From NCBI GenBank assembly GCA_013203805.1, contig JABMPH010000418.1:1-63830 (forward strand): DNA of 63,830 nt. The letters run 5' to 3'. Source of the stretch: Bacteroidota bacterium. Lineage in GTDB: Bacteria > Bacteroidota > Bacteroidia > Bacteroidales > F082. The notes beneath the pieces were generated by a model, which had not been told where the DNA came from, searched no databases, and saw only the letters and a list, made by a program, of their open reading frames with translations. A program made the position numbers and the translations under genes. Shown here piece by piece: positions 1 through 8,287 of the stretch (position 1 is its first letter; each line of letters begins with the position of its first letter).

Positions 1-739
1 ATACATCCATATATTTTTTTGTGGCACTTTCTATCAGCTTGTCTGAGAATGGTGCTACATATGGTAATTCATCAAAGGCCCGGTTAAGTAAATGAAATAC
101 ATCTTTAAGGTATAGTTTCATCTCCCTTTTTTCTTTAAAGTGAATCACTTCAAGATTATTTCTTTTTTTTATTATCTCAACTAAACGTAATGCTTTTTCA
201 GGTACTTCTTCAATTTTAAGCCTAAACTCAACCCAATCATTTTCTTTTTTATATCCCTGATCTTCTACTAGCTTTTGCATATATGGAAAATGCATCACCG
301 AGGCAATGGATGGAAGATAATTAAAACCTTCAATAAGAAGCCCTTGATTGTCAAGGTTATTGAAACCCAAAGGACCATGAACCCCGATCATTCCTTGTTG
401 TTTAATCCATGTTTCGGCAGTATCAAATAGTTTTTTGGAAACAATGCTATCGTTAATTACTTCGAATCGTGTAAAACGACCATATTTTACACCTGTTTTC
501 TTATTGTAATCTTTATTAATAATTGCACCAATTCTTCCAACACATTTTCCACCATCCCATGCTGTCCAAAATTTAGCATCACATGTTTCAAAAGCTGGGT
601 TGGTTAGTGGACTAAGTTGCTTTATCTCATCCTTTTTCATTGGAGGAATCCAAAACTCATTTCCTCTATATAGTTCAAACTGAAAATCAACGAATTCTCT
701 TCTGTCCTGCTTCGTTATAACCTCTTTTATTTCAATCAT
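1..739 (-). CDS. GNAT-like N-acetyltransferase family protein (partial, C-terminus outside window)
   Basis: The frame is open from an ATG at 737-739 to the left edge, giving about 246 residues with the C-terminus missing. The N-terminus begins MIEIKEVITKQDRREFVDF and continues with a region typical of the roughly 370-residue GNAT-fold proteins common in Bacteroidota, whose substrate is unknown. Visible family-like stretches are a WDGGKCVGRIGAIIN strand (the GNAT beta-hairpin that precedes acetyl-CoA binding) and a GVHGPLGFNNLDNQGLLIEGF segment. A TAnnTTTG box lies 26 bases upstream. The gene is divergent from the threonine dehydrogenase. The family assignment is from memory of related proteins and no biochemical role can be read from the sequence. 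Confidence 0.6.
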   Translation of the reverse strand, partial: MIEIKEVITKQDRREFVDFQFELYRGNEFWIPPMKKDEIKQLSPLTNPAFETCDAKFWTAWDGGKCVGRIGAIINKDYNKKTGVKYGRFTRFEVINDSIVSKKLFDTAETWIKQQGMIGVHGPLGFNNLDNQGLLIEGFNYLPSIASVMHFPYMQKLVEDQGYKKENDWVEFRLKIEEVPEKALRLVEIIKKRNNLEVIHFKEKREMKLYLKDVFHLLNRAFDELPYVAPFSDKLIESATKKYMDV

Positions 740-765
740 ATAACTAACTCTATTCCATTTTACTG

Positions 766-773
766 CAAATATA
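766..773 (-). promoter_or_regulatory. Bacteroidota -7 promoter box (TATATTTG)
   Basis: Reads TATATTTG on the minus strand, matching the TAnnTTTG -7 consensus of the Bacteroidota primary sigma factor, 26 bases before the ATG of the GNAT-like gene. No clear TTG -33 element was found at the right distance. Confidence 0.5.
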
Positions 774-829
774 CTACAACATCTAAAAGAAAACTGTGAA
801 TGGGTTAGTTTTTGCGTGCAATAGTTTAA

Positions 830-837
830 TAAATTTG
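830..837 (+). promoter_or_regulatory. Bacteroidota -7 promoter box (TAAATTTG)
   Basis: Reads TAAATTTG, a TAnnTTTG match, 28 bases before the ATG of the threonine dehydrogenase. A TTTG at 811-814 is slightly too close to be a standard -33 element. Confidence 0.45.
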
Positions 838-865
838 TTGCAGAATTATAAAATCAATCAAGTTA

Positions 866-1819
866 ATGGAAAGAATATTAGTGATAGGGTGTTCAGGACA
901 AATAGGCTCGGAGCTTGTTTTAGAACTTAGAAAAACATACGGCAATGATAATGTATTTGCTACAGATATAAAGGATCCTCCTGAAGAGATCCGTGAAACA
1001 GGACCATTTCAAATATTGGATGTATTAGACTATAAAAACCTACTTCATTTTTTGGTTCGGCATAATATAACCCAGGTTTATAATCTTGCCGCTGTACTTT
1101 CAGGGAATGCCGAAAAAATCCCTTTACAAGCTTGGGATATCAATATGAGAGCATTAATGAATACTCTTCAGGCAGCTCAGCAATCAAGTGCAAAAAAACT
1201 TTTTTGGCCAAGCTCAATTGCTGTATTTGGGCCAACAACACCAAGATTTAATACCCCACAGCTTACGGTTATGGAACCTAATACAGTTTATGGAATATCG
1301 AAATTGGCAGGTGAACGTTGGGGAGAATACTTTTTTAACAAATATAGTGTAGACTTCCGCAGTGTACGTTATCCAGGATTGATAAGCTACAAAACTGAGC
1401 CGGGTGGTGGAACAACTGATTATGCAGTTGAGATTTTCTTTGAAGCCATCAAAAAAAATAGTTACGAGTGTTTCTTATCAGAAAATACTGCATTACCAAT
1501 GATGTTTATGGATGATGCCATTAAAAACACCATAAAGCTAATGGATGCTGACCCTGATACGTTATCTTTAAGATCGAGCTACAATATTGCTGGAATATCC
1601 TTTACTCCTAAACAAATTGCTGATGAGATAAGAAAACATCATCCGGATTTTAGTATTACATACAAACCTGATTTCAGACAGGCAATTGCTGATAGCTGGC
1701 CTGCCAGTATAGATGATAGTATTGCCCGAAACGATTGGGGATTATGTGATGAGTTTGATATTGAAAAATTGTCATCAACCATGTTATCTAAGATTAAAGA
1801 GAGGTTAAATAATAAATAA
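866..1819 (+). CDS. tdh: L-threonine 3-dehydrogenase, SDR type (NAD-dependent epimerase/dehydratase fold)
   Basis: 317 residues, a full-length extended-SDR enzyme. The N-terminal Rossmann motif GCSGQIG is at residues 8-14, and the catalytic YGISK (YxxxK) is at 142-146 with a preceding PSS at 115-117. Its length and the FGPTTPRFNTPQ stretch resemble the short-chain-type threonine dehydrogenases of Flavobacterium and Cupriavidus rather than the zinc-dependent Tdh. The family oxidises L-threonine to 2-amino-3-ketobutyrate with NAD, which Kbl then cleaves to glycine and acetyl-CoA. No kbl is adjacent, so the substrate is inferred from family resemblance. A generic nucleotide-sugar epimerase is the main alternative. 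It appears to be a single-gene transcript. Confidence 0.8.
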   Translation: MERILVIGCSGQIGSELVLELRKTYGNDNVFATDIKDPPEEIRETGPFQILDVLDYKNLLHFLVRHNITQVYNLAAVLSGNAEKIPLQAWDINMRALMNTLQAAQQSSAKKLFWPSSIAVFGPTTPRFNTPQLTVMEPNTVYGISKLAGERWGEYFFNKYSVDFRSVRYPGLISYKTEPGGGTTDYAVEIFFEAIKKNSYECFLSENTALPMMFMDDAIKNTIKLMDADPDTLSLRSSYNIAGISFTPKQIADEIRKHHPDFSITYKPDFRQAIADSWPASIDDSIARNDWGLCDEFDIEKLSSTMLSKIKERLNNK

Positions 1820-2018
1820 TAATCCAGGAGGTTGGTTGACAGGTAACAGCTATACCATAAATAAAAATAACATAACCCATTATATATCTGCAATATAGAA
1901 TTTAGTATTTTTTCTTTTAAATAAGTAAGTCGTATATTTAATGCGGCACTATTGATTATAACTGAGTAAGTTAATGCAATTTTACCAGCAAGTTAGGTTT
2001 TTCGCTTGGAATTATTAT

Positions 2019-2026
2019 TACCTTTG
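2019..2026 (+). promoter_or_regulatory. Bacteroidota -7 promoter box (TACCTTTG)
   Basis: TACCTTTG matches TAnnTTTG and lies 34 bases before the TTG start of the TPR histidine kinase. No convincing -33 element was found. Confidence 0.4.
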
Positions 2027-2060
2027 ATACTTAATAGTAATCCCCAAACCATCAACTTAT

Positions 2061-4211
2061 TTGAAAAGTATCAGACTTATTTCTTTGATTCTAGCTGTAT
2101 TTATAGTTAGTTTCGTCAATGCCCAGAGCAAAATTGACAGCCTTAAAATAGAATTGCATAATGTTAGTTCTGGCAACTCTGAAATAAGCTTACTTATTGA
2201 TATAGCTATCCAATATGTTGATGTTAATTCCGATTCTGCATTTGAATATTTAATTTCTGCAAAAAGCAAATTATATGAAGCCCCAAACTTATTTAATGAG
2301 GCTCAGTATCACATGGCTTACGGGTTATATTTAACCCGAACAAACAGTATAGATAGCGCAATCCATCAACTAAAAACAAGTTATGGTTTATTTTTTGAAA
2401 TCGACAGTCTTCAAAGGCTAGCTCGTATAAAAAGCCTTATTGGAAATTGCTTTGATGAGTCACAAAAGTACGATTCAGCACTTTTTTATTATAATGTATC
2501 ATTAAAGATGACAGATAGTATTGAAAACAAGTCGTTGCTAGCTGCAAATTATAACAATATGGGCAACGTTTATGATGGGCTTGGTGATTATGAAAACGCT
2601 TTGAATCATTACTTTAGTGCTTTATCATTATTTAGGGAGCTTAAAAAACACCAGGAAATAGCAATTGCTCTTAATAATATTGCTCTAATCAATATTAATC
2701 TCAATAATATTGATAAATCCATTAGTTTCTTAAATGAAGCAATCCAGATCAATATTGATTATGATAACATGTTTCATCTTTGTATGAATTATAATAATCT
2801 TGGAATTGCCTATAAGACTATCCACGATTATGAAAATGCCTTACAATTTTTTACTTCAGCAGCAAGTATTGCTGATAAGGCAGGATTCGAAATGTTTACT
2901 GCACAATCGAATCACAGCATTGGCTCTGTGTTCCTACTTAAAAATAAATATGAGTTAGCGCTTAAATACTTTGAGAAGTCGCTTAGTATGTGTAGAGAAA
3001 TCGGTATAGTTGAGGGTGAGGTTTTTAATCTGGTTAACATTGGGATAGTGTATTCACGAACAAATGATTATATATCCGCAAAAAAGTACTTTTTAACAGC
3101 TCTTGATCTGGTACAAAACGACTTAAGAACTACTTTGACTATTTATGAAGAACTTTTTCGACTTAATGAGGAATCTGGGAAGTTTAATGAGGCTGTTGTA
3201 TACTATAAACTATATGAATCAGTAAAAGACAGCCTTATAAATATTGAAAACACAATTTTGTTAAACGAAATTCAATCTAAGTACGAATCTGAACAAAAAG
3301 AGCTTGAGAATCAAAAATTAAAAGATGAAAATAAGCTTCAGGAATTTGTGATTTTCCGACAAAGAATATTAGTATTCATAGCGGCACTAATTGCTTCTAT
3401 TGCCATATTATTGTTGATTATGATAGTGTCAATAAGAAAAAAACGGAAGGAACGAATAGCATTGTTGCAAGCTAAAAACAAGTTAATAAGTGAAAGTTCA
3501 TTGCAACTTAAAGAATCAAATACTACTAAGGATAAATTATTTTCAATAATTGCACATGATCTTAGAAGTCCATTCACGTCATTGCTTGGCTTTTCTTCCT
3601 TATTGAAAGAAGAAGCAGAATCGGGAAATTTTGAAAATGTTGTTTCTTACTCACAACAGTTGAGTTCGGTAGCAACTAATACATATGAGCTTATTGATAA
3701 TTTACTTAACTGGACTCGTTCGCAACAAAACAGTATTAAGCCTAATCCTAACCCGTTAAATCTGTTTGAATTAGTAAGTAAAATTGTTCAATCAATACAG
3801 GTTAAAGCTAATGAAAAGAAAATATCTATAATAACTAATATTGATGAAACCACTGAAGTTGTTGCGGATAAAAATATGTTACAAGTAATATTTCGAAACC
3901 TGTTAAGTAATGCTCTTAAGTTTACTTATAATGGTGGCAAAATTACCATTGAATGTGAAGAAAAACCTGATCTCTTTGTTATATCAGTTGCTGATAACGG
4001 TGAAGGAATTGAATCTGAAATTATGGATAATCTTTTTTTAGATAACTCAGGATATTCAACAATTGGTACTGAAAATGAACAGGGCTCCGGCTTAGGTTTA
4101 ATGCTTGTAAAAGATTTTGCACAAAGAATTGGTGGAACTATTTGGGTAGAAAGCACTCCAGAGAAAGGCAGCATATTTAGTTTTACTATACCAAAAGTAG
4201 TTACAAGTTAA
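2061..4211 (+). CDS. TPR-repeat sensor histidine kinase (orphan)
   Basis: 716 residues. The start is a TTG codon, chosen because it begins a complete signal peptide (MKSIRLISLILAVFIVSFVNA, then Gln) and no ATG precedes it. About ten TPR-type helical repeats fill residues 30-390, with many YNNMGNVY/LNNIALI-type motifs, followed by a coiled coil and one membrane helix around 437-457. The cytoplasmic part has a dimerisation/phosphoacceptor H-box (FSIIAHDLRSPF, His about 499), an N-box (FRNLLSNALKFT, about 612-623) and G-boxes DNGEGI (about 645) and GSGLGLML (about 675). It lacks a receiver or DNA-binding domain and no response regulator is adjacent, so it must signal to a partner encoded elsewhere. 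The ligand sensed by the periplasmic TPR domain is unknown. Confidence 0.9.
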   Translation: MKSIRLISLILAVFIVSFVNAQSKIDSLKIELHNVSSGNSEISLLIDIAIQYVDVNSDSAFEYLISAKSKLYEAPNLFNEAQYHMAYGLYLTRTNSIDSAIHQLKTSYGLFFEIDSLQRLARIKSLIGNCFDESQKYDSALFYYNVSLKMTDSIENKSLLAANYNNMGNVYDGLGDYENALNHYFSALSLFRELKKHQEIAIALNNIALININLNNIDKSISFLNEAIQINIDYDNMFHLCMNYNNLGIAYKTIHDYENALQFFTSAASIADKAGFEMFTAQSNHSIGSVFLLKNKYELALKYFEKSLSMCREIGIVEGEVFNLVNIGIVYSRTNDYISAKKYFLTALDLVQNDLRTTLTIYEELFRLNEESGKFNEAVVYYKLYESVKDSLINIENTILLNEIQSKYESEQKELENQKLKDENKLQEFVIFRQRILVFIAALIASIAILLLIMIVSIRKKRKERIALLQAKNKLISESSLQLKESNTTKDKLFSIIAHDLRSPFTSLLGFSSLLKEEAESGNFENVVSYSQQLSSVATNTYELIDNLLNWTRSQQNSIKPNPNPLNLFELVSKIVQSIQVKANEKKISIITNIDETTEVVADKNMLQVIFRNLLSNALKFTYNGGKITIECEEKPDLFVISVADNGEGIESEIMDNLFLDNSGYSTIGTENEQGSGLGLMLVKDFAQRIGGTIWVESTPEKGSIFSFTIPKVVTS

Positions 4212-4228
4212 CTCCAGGTTATTATTAT

Positions 4229-5176
4229 TTATTTTATTATCACCTTAATAGCAAGTGGTAACAAAGTAAAATTTAATGGTGAGTGTCCAAGCGATTCCCC
4301 ATCTGTTTCGAGGAATACTGATTTTTGTGGGACTGCAGATATTGTAAACTGCTCGCCCGTATAGGTTTCAACTTCCTTCATTTTTACGAACGACCCATCG
4401 TAAAGATTTTTAATATTTCTCACCACTTTTAGTCGTGTCGTTTTCTTTATTAAGGTAACATCAAAAAGACCATCATCGGATATGGCATATGGCAGTTGCA
4501 TCATACCTCCACCATTATAACTACAAATTCCAATACTCATGCTGAAAACGTTGCCCGAAAAAATACGCTCACCTTCCCGGTCTATCTCAAGATAATTGTG
4601 GCTAAATTGAAATAGTCCGGCGAGCAAATTAAAAAGATAAGTAAATACTCCTCCGGCTCCTTTTTGTTTAGCGATATTCGTTTTTTTAGCAACTAAAGCA
4701 TCAAATCCCATGCCTGCAATATTCATGAAATAGTGTACTTTTTCTTTACTATGGTGATAGTAACTTACCTTTCCCACATCCTGTAAAAAAGTTTTACTAC
4801 GCTTTATAATTTTTATTTGCTCCAAATAATCATGAGGCATTCCATACATCCTGCCCCAATCGTTTCCTGTGCCTACCGAAATAACACCAATTTTTATATC
4901 TGTTGGTTTATATTTATCCTGAAGGAATACACCATTTAGTACTTCATTAAGAGTTCCATCACCACCAACCACAATTATTTTTAAAAAGCCATTTGCTTGA
5001 ATAGCATTTTTTGCAAGTTCAGTTGCATGATATTGATGTTCAGTAAAAACACACTCAATATTCAATCCTTCAGCTTCCAATAATTTCCTAATAACCGGCC
5101 AGTCGGCCTGTGTTTTTTTACTACCGGCATGAGGGTTTATTATTACGTACCAATGTGTATTTATTTCGCTATTCAA
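4229..5176 (-). CDS. Diacylglycerol kinase-like lipid kinase (DagK/YegS family)
   Basis: 315 residues, the usual length for the DAGK_cat family. An NPHAGS motif at 14-19, the nucleotide-binding VGGDGTLNEVLNG at 70-82 and GTGNDWGR at 102-109 are intact. The C-terminal beta-sandwich shows the FDGLFDV-like segment (ISDDGLFDVTLI) and ETDGES, as in YegS. The family phosphorylates diacylglycerol or related lipids using ATP. Here the ATG overlaps the stop codon of the upstream GT2-GT9 glycosyltransferase by 4 bases, indicating co-translation and possibly a role at the lipid stage of envelope glycolipid metabolism. The exact lipid substrate cannot be assigned; sphingosine and phosphatidylglycerol kinases share the fold. 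Confidence 0.85.
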   Translation of the reverse strand: MNSEINTHWYVIINPHAGSKKTQADWPVIRKLLEAEGLNIECVFTEHQYHATELAKNAIQANGFLKIIVVGGDGTLNEVLNGVFLQDKYKPTDIKIGVISVGTGNDWGRMYGMPHDYLEQIKIIKRSKTFLQDVGKVSYYHHSKEKVHYFMNIAGMGFDALVAKKTNIAKQKGAGGVFTYLFNLLAGLFQFSHNYLEIDREGERIFSGNVFSMSIGICSYNGGGMMQLPYAISDDGLFDVTLIKKTTRLKVVRNIKNLYDGSFVKMKEVETYTGEQFTISAVPQKSVFLETDGESLGHSPLNFTLLPLAIKVIIK

Positions 5177-6909
5177 ACTAATAATTTATTGTAAACTTGA
5201 TTTTCACTAATCCCAACGATGCAATCACAAATCCCACCGTTTCTACACTTACTGCATTTTTTATCAACCACTAAATAATCGGCATTTTTACCAACTGGTT
5301 TCCATCTGCCAGGATGAATTGGCCTCATTGGAGCAAAAATACCAACTGCTTTTATTCCGGTAGCAGCAGCAATATGCAATGGCCCTGTGCTTGTTGCAAC
5401 CAGAGCATCTGCTTTGCTAATAAAAGCAATTAATTCATTCAAAGATAATGTTCCTGTTAGATTAACAATTTTCCCTTCATGTTTTTTAAAAAAATCAGAC
5501 ATTAAATTGCCCTCTTCCTGAGTGCCAGTCACAAATATTTTATACTTCTCATCAGGAAGCAGATCAACTAACTTCGAGAAATTATCCAACCCCCATTCTC
5601 TTGCACTTCCCTTCGATTTTGGATGTATTATTAAATTATTCCTCTTTTTTGAGAGTAGATTTCTAAGGTTTTCATTTAAGTCACCAAAATCGTTATAGCC
5701 ATATAGTTCATGTATTTCTGTTAGCGAATAATTGTATTTGATATTAAATGGAGATAGTAATTTCAAATTTAACTGTGCTTCATGCAGATCTGAGCTTTTT
5801 CTCCCTAAATTTAATAATCTGTTACAGGTTGTAAGATGAAATAGCCTATGGCTCGTACCTACTCGAATAGGAATACCTGCTTTTTTCGAGAGTTGCGCAA
5901 TTTTCGTATTAGGGAAAACGTGAATTATTGCATCGGCATTTAATCCTTTAAAATAGGAGATTTGATCAGGATTAGTCTTTTTTAAAATGTCATCGAAATT
6001 TATAAATTCATCAACGTAGTCAGAGGTTTCAATTATTGATTTTGAATAAGTACGGCCTAAAAATATTACCTTGATATTTGGGTTTTGTTTTTTTATAGCA
6101 CCTGCAAGGGGAAGGGTTAGGATAACATCGCCCAGACTGTCGGTTCGGCTAATGATAATGCTATTGACAGTACCATTCAGTTTTCGATATTTCTTGTACG
6201 TAGCCCCCGCTGATATATAACATATTCTTAAACCTGCTCTTCCATCTAAAAAGCCGAGTAAGAAAAAATAGTCACGAATAAATTTTACAATTGGGCTTAT
6301 GTACATTTCTAACTTAGAAACTCTTATACCCTTTTTGAAATATTCGCCGGCAGCAATATCAGTAAATCTCTCAACTTGATTATGGTGGTCGTCAAGTGTA
6401 TAGTAAGAATAATGTAATAAATCGCCTTCAAGATGTGATATTGGCTCTTCTTTTTCAAAAATAAATGCATCATGTGGATTAGTTCCTCCCCACCATCCTA
6501 ATTCGCGATTAAAAAGCCGCAATTTAGTATCGGGATACCAACCACAATGTTTAATCCATTTCCCACAATAATTGGTAAGTCTATTCATTGAATAACCGGC
6601 AGATGAGAAGCTAACTTTTGCTTGCAAAATACTTCTCCTCAACTCTTCAGAAAGGGCTTCATCAGCATCCAATGCCAGAACAAATTTATAATTTACAAAA
6701 GCAAGGGCGTAATTTTTCTGTTCAATATATCCTAAAAATTCCTTCTTAATAAACTGTACATTATAACTTCTGCAAATCGCTTCAGTATTATCGGTTGAGT
6801 ATGAATCGATCACTATCACTTCATCAGCCACTTCAATCACCGAATCTAAGCATCGTCCGATGTTGAGTTCCTCGTTATACGTAATTATTACAACTGAAAG
6901 TCTTTCCAT
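5173..6909 (-). CDS. Bifunctional glycosyltransferase: GT2 (WaaE/KdtX-like) fused to GT9 (heptosyltransferase-like)
   Basis: 578 residues with two complete domains in one frame. Residues 1 to about 235 are a GT-A family 2 transferase: SVVIITYNEE at 5-14, VIVIDSYSTDNT at 31-42 and the metal-binding LDADEAL around 80-86. It resembles WaaE/KdtX LPS-core glucosyltransferases. From about 250 to the end is a GT-B family 9 domain: IIISRTDSLGDVILTLP (the ADP-heptose transferase N-terminal signature), IIHPKSKGSAREWG, and a C-terminal STGPLHIAAATG followed by a KPVG...KCSKC...CDC cysteine cluster. The likely role is addition of two sugars during LPS/LOS core assembly at the inner membrane. The gene is first in a two-gene unit with the lipid kinase. 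The acceptor and the true sugar donors are inferred only. Confidence 0.88.
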   Translation of the reverse strand: MERLSVVIITYNEELNIGRCLDSVIEVADEVIVIDSYSTDNTEAICRSYNVQFIKKEFLGYIEQKNYALAFVNYKFVLALDADEALSEELRRSILQAKVSFSSAGYSMNRLTNYCGKWIKHCGWYPDTKLRLFNRELGWWGGTNPHDAFIFEKEEPISHLEGDLLHYSYYTLDDHHNQVERFTDIAAGEYFKKGIRVSKLEMYISPIVKFIRDYFFLLGFLDGRAGLRICYISAGATYKKYRKLNGTVNSIIISRTDSLGDVILTLPLAGAIKKQNPNIKVIFLGRTYSKSIIETSDYVDEFINFDDILKKTNPDQISYFKGLNADAIIHVFPNTKIAQLSKKAGIPIRVGTSHRLFHLTTCNRLLNLGRKSSDLHEAQLNLKLLSPFNIKYNYSLTEIHELYGYNDFGDLNENLRNLLSKKRNNLIIHPKSKGSAREWGLDNFSKLVDLLPDEKYKIFVTGTQEEGNLMSDFFKKHEGKIVNLTGTLSLNELIAFISKADALVATSTGPLHIAAATGIKAVGIFAPMRPIHPGRWKPVGKNADYLVVDKKCSKCRNGGICDCIVGISENQVYNKLLV

Positions 6910-6919
6910 TTTGTGCAGT

Positions 6920-6927
6920 CAAAGATA
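6920..6927 (-). promoter_or_regulatory. Bacteroidota -7 promoter box (TATCTTTG)
   Basis: On the minus strand this reads TATCTTTG, 10 bases before the ATG of the GT2-GT9 gene, implying a very short leader. A TTTC about 20 bases upstream is a weak -33 candidate. Confidence 0.5.
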
Positions 6928-7032
6928 TGGGATTTTTGTAATTGAAATACTAGAGATGAAAATCCATGAAGCTATAAGCAAAGATGAATTAACAATACTT
7001 GCATGGTTTTTAATTCGAATACAATGTTTGGC

Positions 7033-7040
7033 TATTTTTG
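7033..7040 (+). promoter_or_regulatory. Bacteroidota -7 promoter box (TATTTTTG)
   Basis: TATTTTTG matches TAnnTTTG, 21 bases before the TerC start. No recognisable manganese riboswitch precedes it. Confidence 0.4.
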
Positions 7041-7061
7041 ACGATCATAAGATAAACAAAA

Positions 7062-8135
7062 ATGCACCTACACGAAATCTTAATTTTCTTGGGATTTTTA
7101 ATCTTTATAATAACAATGTTGTTTCTAGACATTGGTGTTTTTAATAAGGAGGCAAAGGAAGTAGGGTTTAAAAGTGCACTATATTGGACAATTGGCTGGG
7201 TTTCGCTTTCGCTGATTTTTTGGGGTGCCATTTATTTGTTTGGCGATCATATTCATACAATTAATAATATTGGTGAGTTAAAGGATATTATTGCGAAATA
7301 CAAACACCCAATTGATATTTCAACAGAAAATTATGAATATTTACTTGGCAAATACCGCCAAAATCTTGGTCTGGAATATATAACAGGGTACCTAATTGAA
7401 TATGCATTAAGTGTTGATAATATTTTTGTAATATTGATGATTTTCTATTCATTTGGACTGCAAAAAAAATATTACCACAAGGTGCTTTTTTGGGGAATAT
7501 TAGGTGCTATTGTAATGAGATTCCTTTTTATTTTTGTTAGTGCTGCACTAATTCAACAATTTTCATGGGTTCTTTATGGCTTCGGATTACTGCTTGTTTT
7601 TACTGGTTTAAAAATGTTTTTAGACAGGAATAAGAAAGAGAAAATTGATACCGGAAATCACAAAATAGTACTTCTCGCTTCCAAACTATTTAGGGTTGAT
7701 AAGGAATATAGCGGTGCATCATTTTTCATTAAAAAAAATGGTAAATTATTTGTTACAACTTTATTTATTATTCTACTGGTCATTGAATTTACAGATGTTA
7801 TTTTTGCTGTGGATTCTGTTCCGGCAATATTTTCAATAACACAAGATCCATATATTGTTTACTTCTCAAATATATTTGCGATTATTGGTCTTCGTTCACT
7901 TTTTTTCCTCGTTCAGAATATTGTTGAAAAATTTAGCTATTTGAAAATTGGACTTTCTGTTTTGCTTATATTTATTGGTGTTAAAATGCTAATACATGAT
8001 ATCTATCCAATTCCAACAATGACCTCATTGCTAATAGTATTAGCCATTTTAGTAATCAGTATTATTCTGTCAGTTTTGTTCCCTCGTAAGTCGTTTGTTT
8101 TAAACGAGGTTGATAGTTCTACTAAGGAAAAATAG
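7062..8135 (+). CDS. TerC/Alx family integral membrane protein
   Basis: 357 residues with roughly eight to nine hydrophobic segments. The family hallmark EYALSVDN occurs at 113-120 and its second-half counterpart EFTDVIFAVDSVPA around 243-256; these acidic residues in membrane helices are the presumed metal-binding sites. Residues 62-105 form a hydrophilic insert between the second and third helices, longer than in Alx. TerC proteins are linked to tellurite resistance and, in E. coli (Alx) and Bacillus, to manganese efflux or metallation of exported proteins. There are no other ter genes nearby, so a metal-homeostasis role is more likely than a tellurite operon role. It is probably monocistronic. 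Confidence 0.88.
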   Translation: MHLHEILIFLGFLIFIITMLFLDIGVFNKEAKEVGFKSALYWTIGWVSLSLIFWGAIYLFGDHIHTINNIGELKDIIAKYKHPIDISTENYEYLLGKYRQNLGLEYITGYLIEYALSVDNIFVILMIFYSFGLQKKYYHKVLFWGILGAIVMRFLFIFVSAALIQQFSWVLYGFGLLLVFTGLKMFLDRNKKEKIDTGNHKIVLLASKLFRVDKEYSGASFFIKKNGKLFVTTLFIILLVIEFTDVIFAVDSVPAIFSITQDPYIVYFSNIFAIIGLRSLFFLVQNIVEKFSYLKIGLSVLLIFIGVKMLIHDIYPIPTMTSLLIVLAILVISIILSVLFPRKSFVLNEVDSSTKEK

Positions 8136-8202
8136 AATAATAATCTCCTGCTGTCATTAAAGATATTATAATCTACTACTAATGTCAAATTAATAAAGTA
8201 TG

Positions 8203-8234
8203 TTGTCATCATAAAAAACTCATTTGTATATTTG
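8203..8234 (+). promoter_or_regulatory. Bacteroidota promoter (TTG-N21-TATATTTG) for phosphofructokinase
   Basis: TTG at 8203-8205 and TATATTTG at 8227-8234 are separated by 21 bases, close to the known -33/-7 arrangement of Bacteroidota housekeeping promoters. The start codon is 53 bases further on. Confidence 0.6.
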
Positions 8235-8287
8235 CACTGCTTACTTTGTAAGGCACAACAACTTTTTATCAAGTAAAAAAAGATATT

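Noticed and set aside
6928-7061. yybP-ykoY manganese riboswitch before terC
   Set aside because: TerC/Alx genes sometimes have one, but the leader is short and no matching stem-loop or conserved elements were seen.
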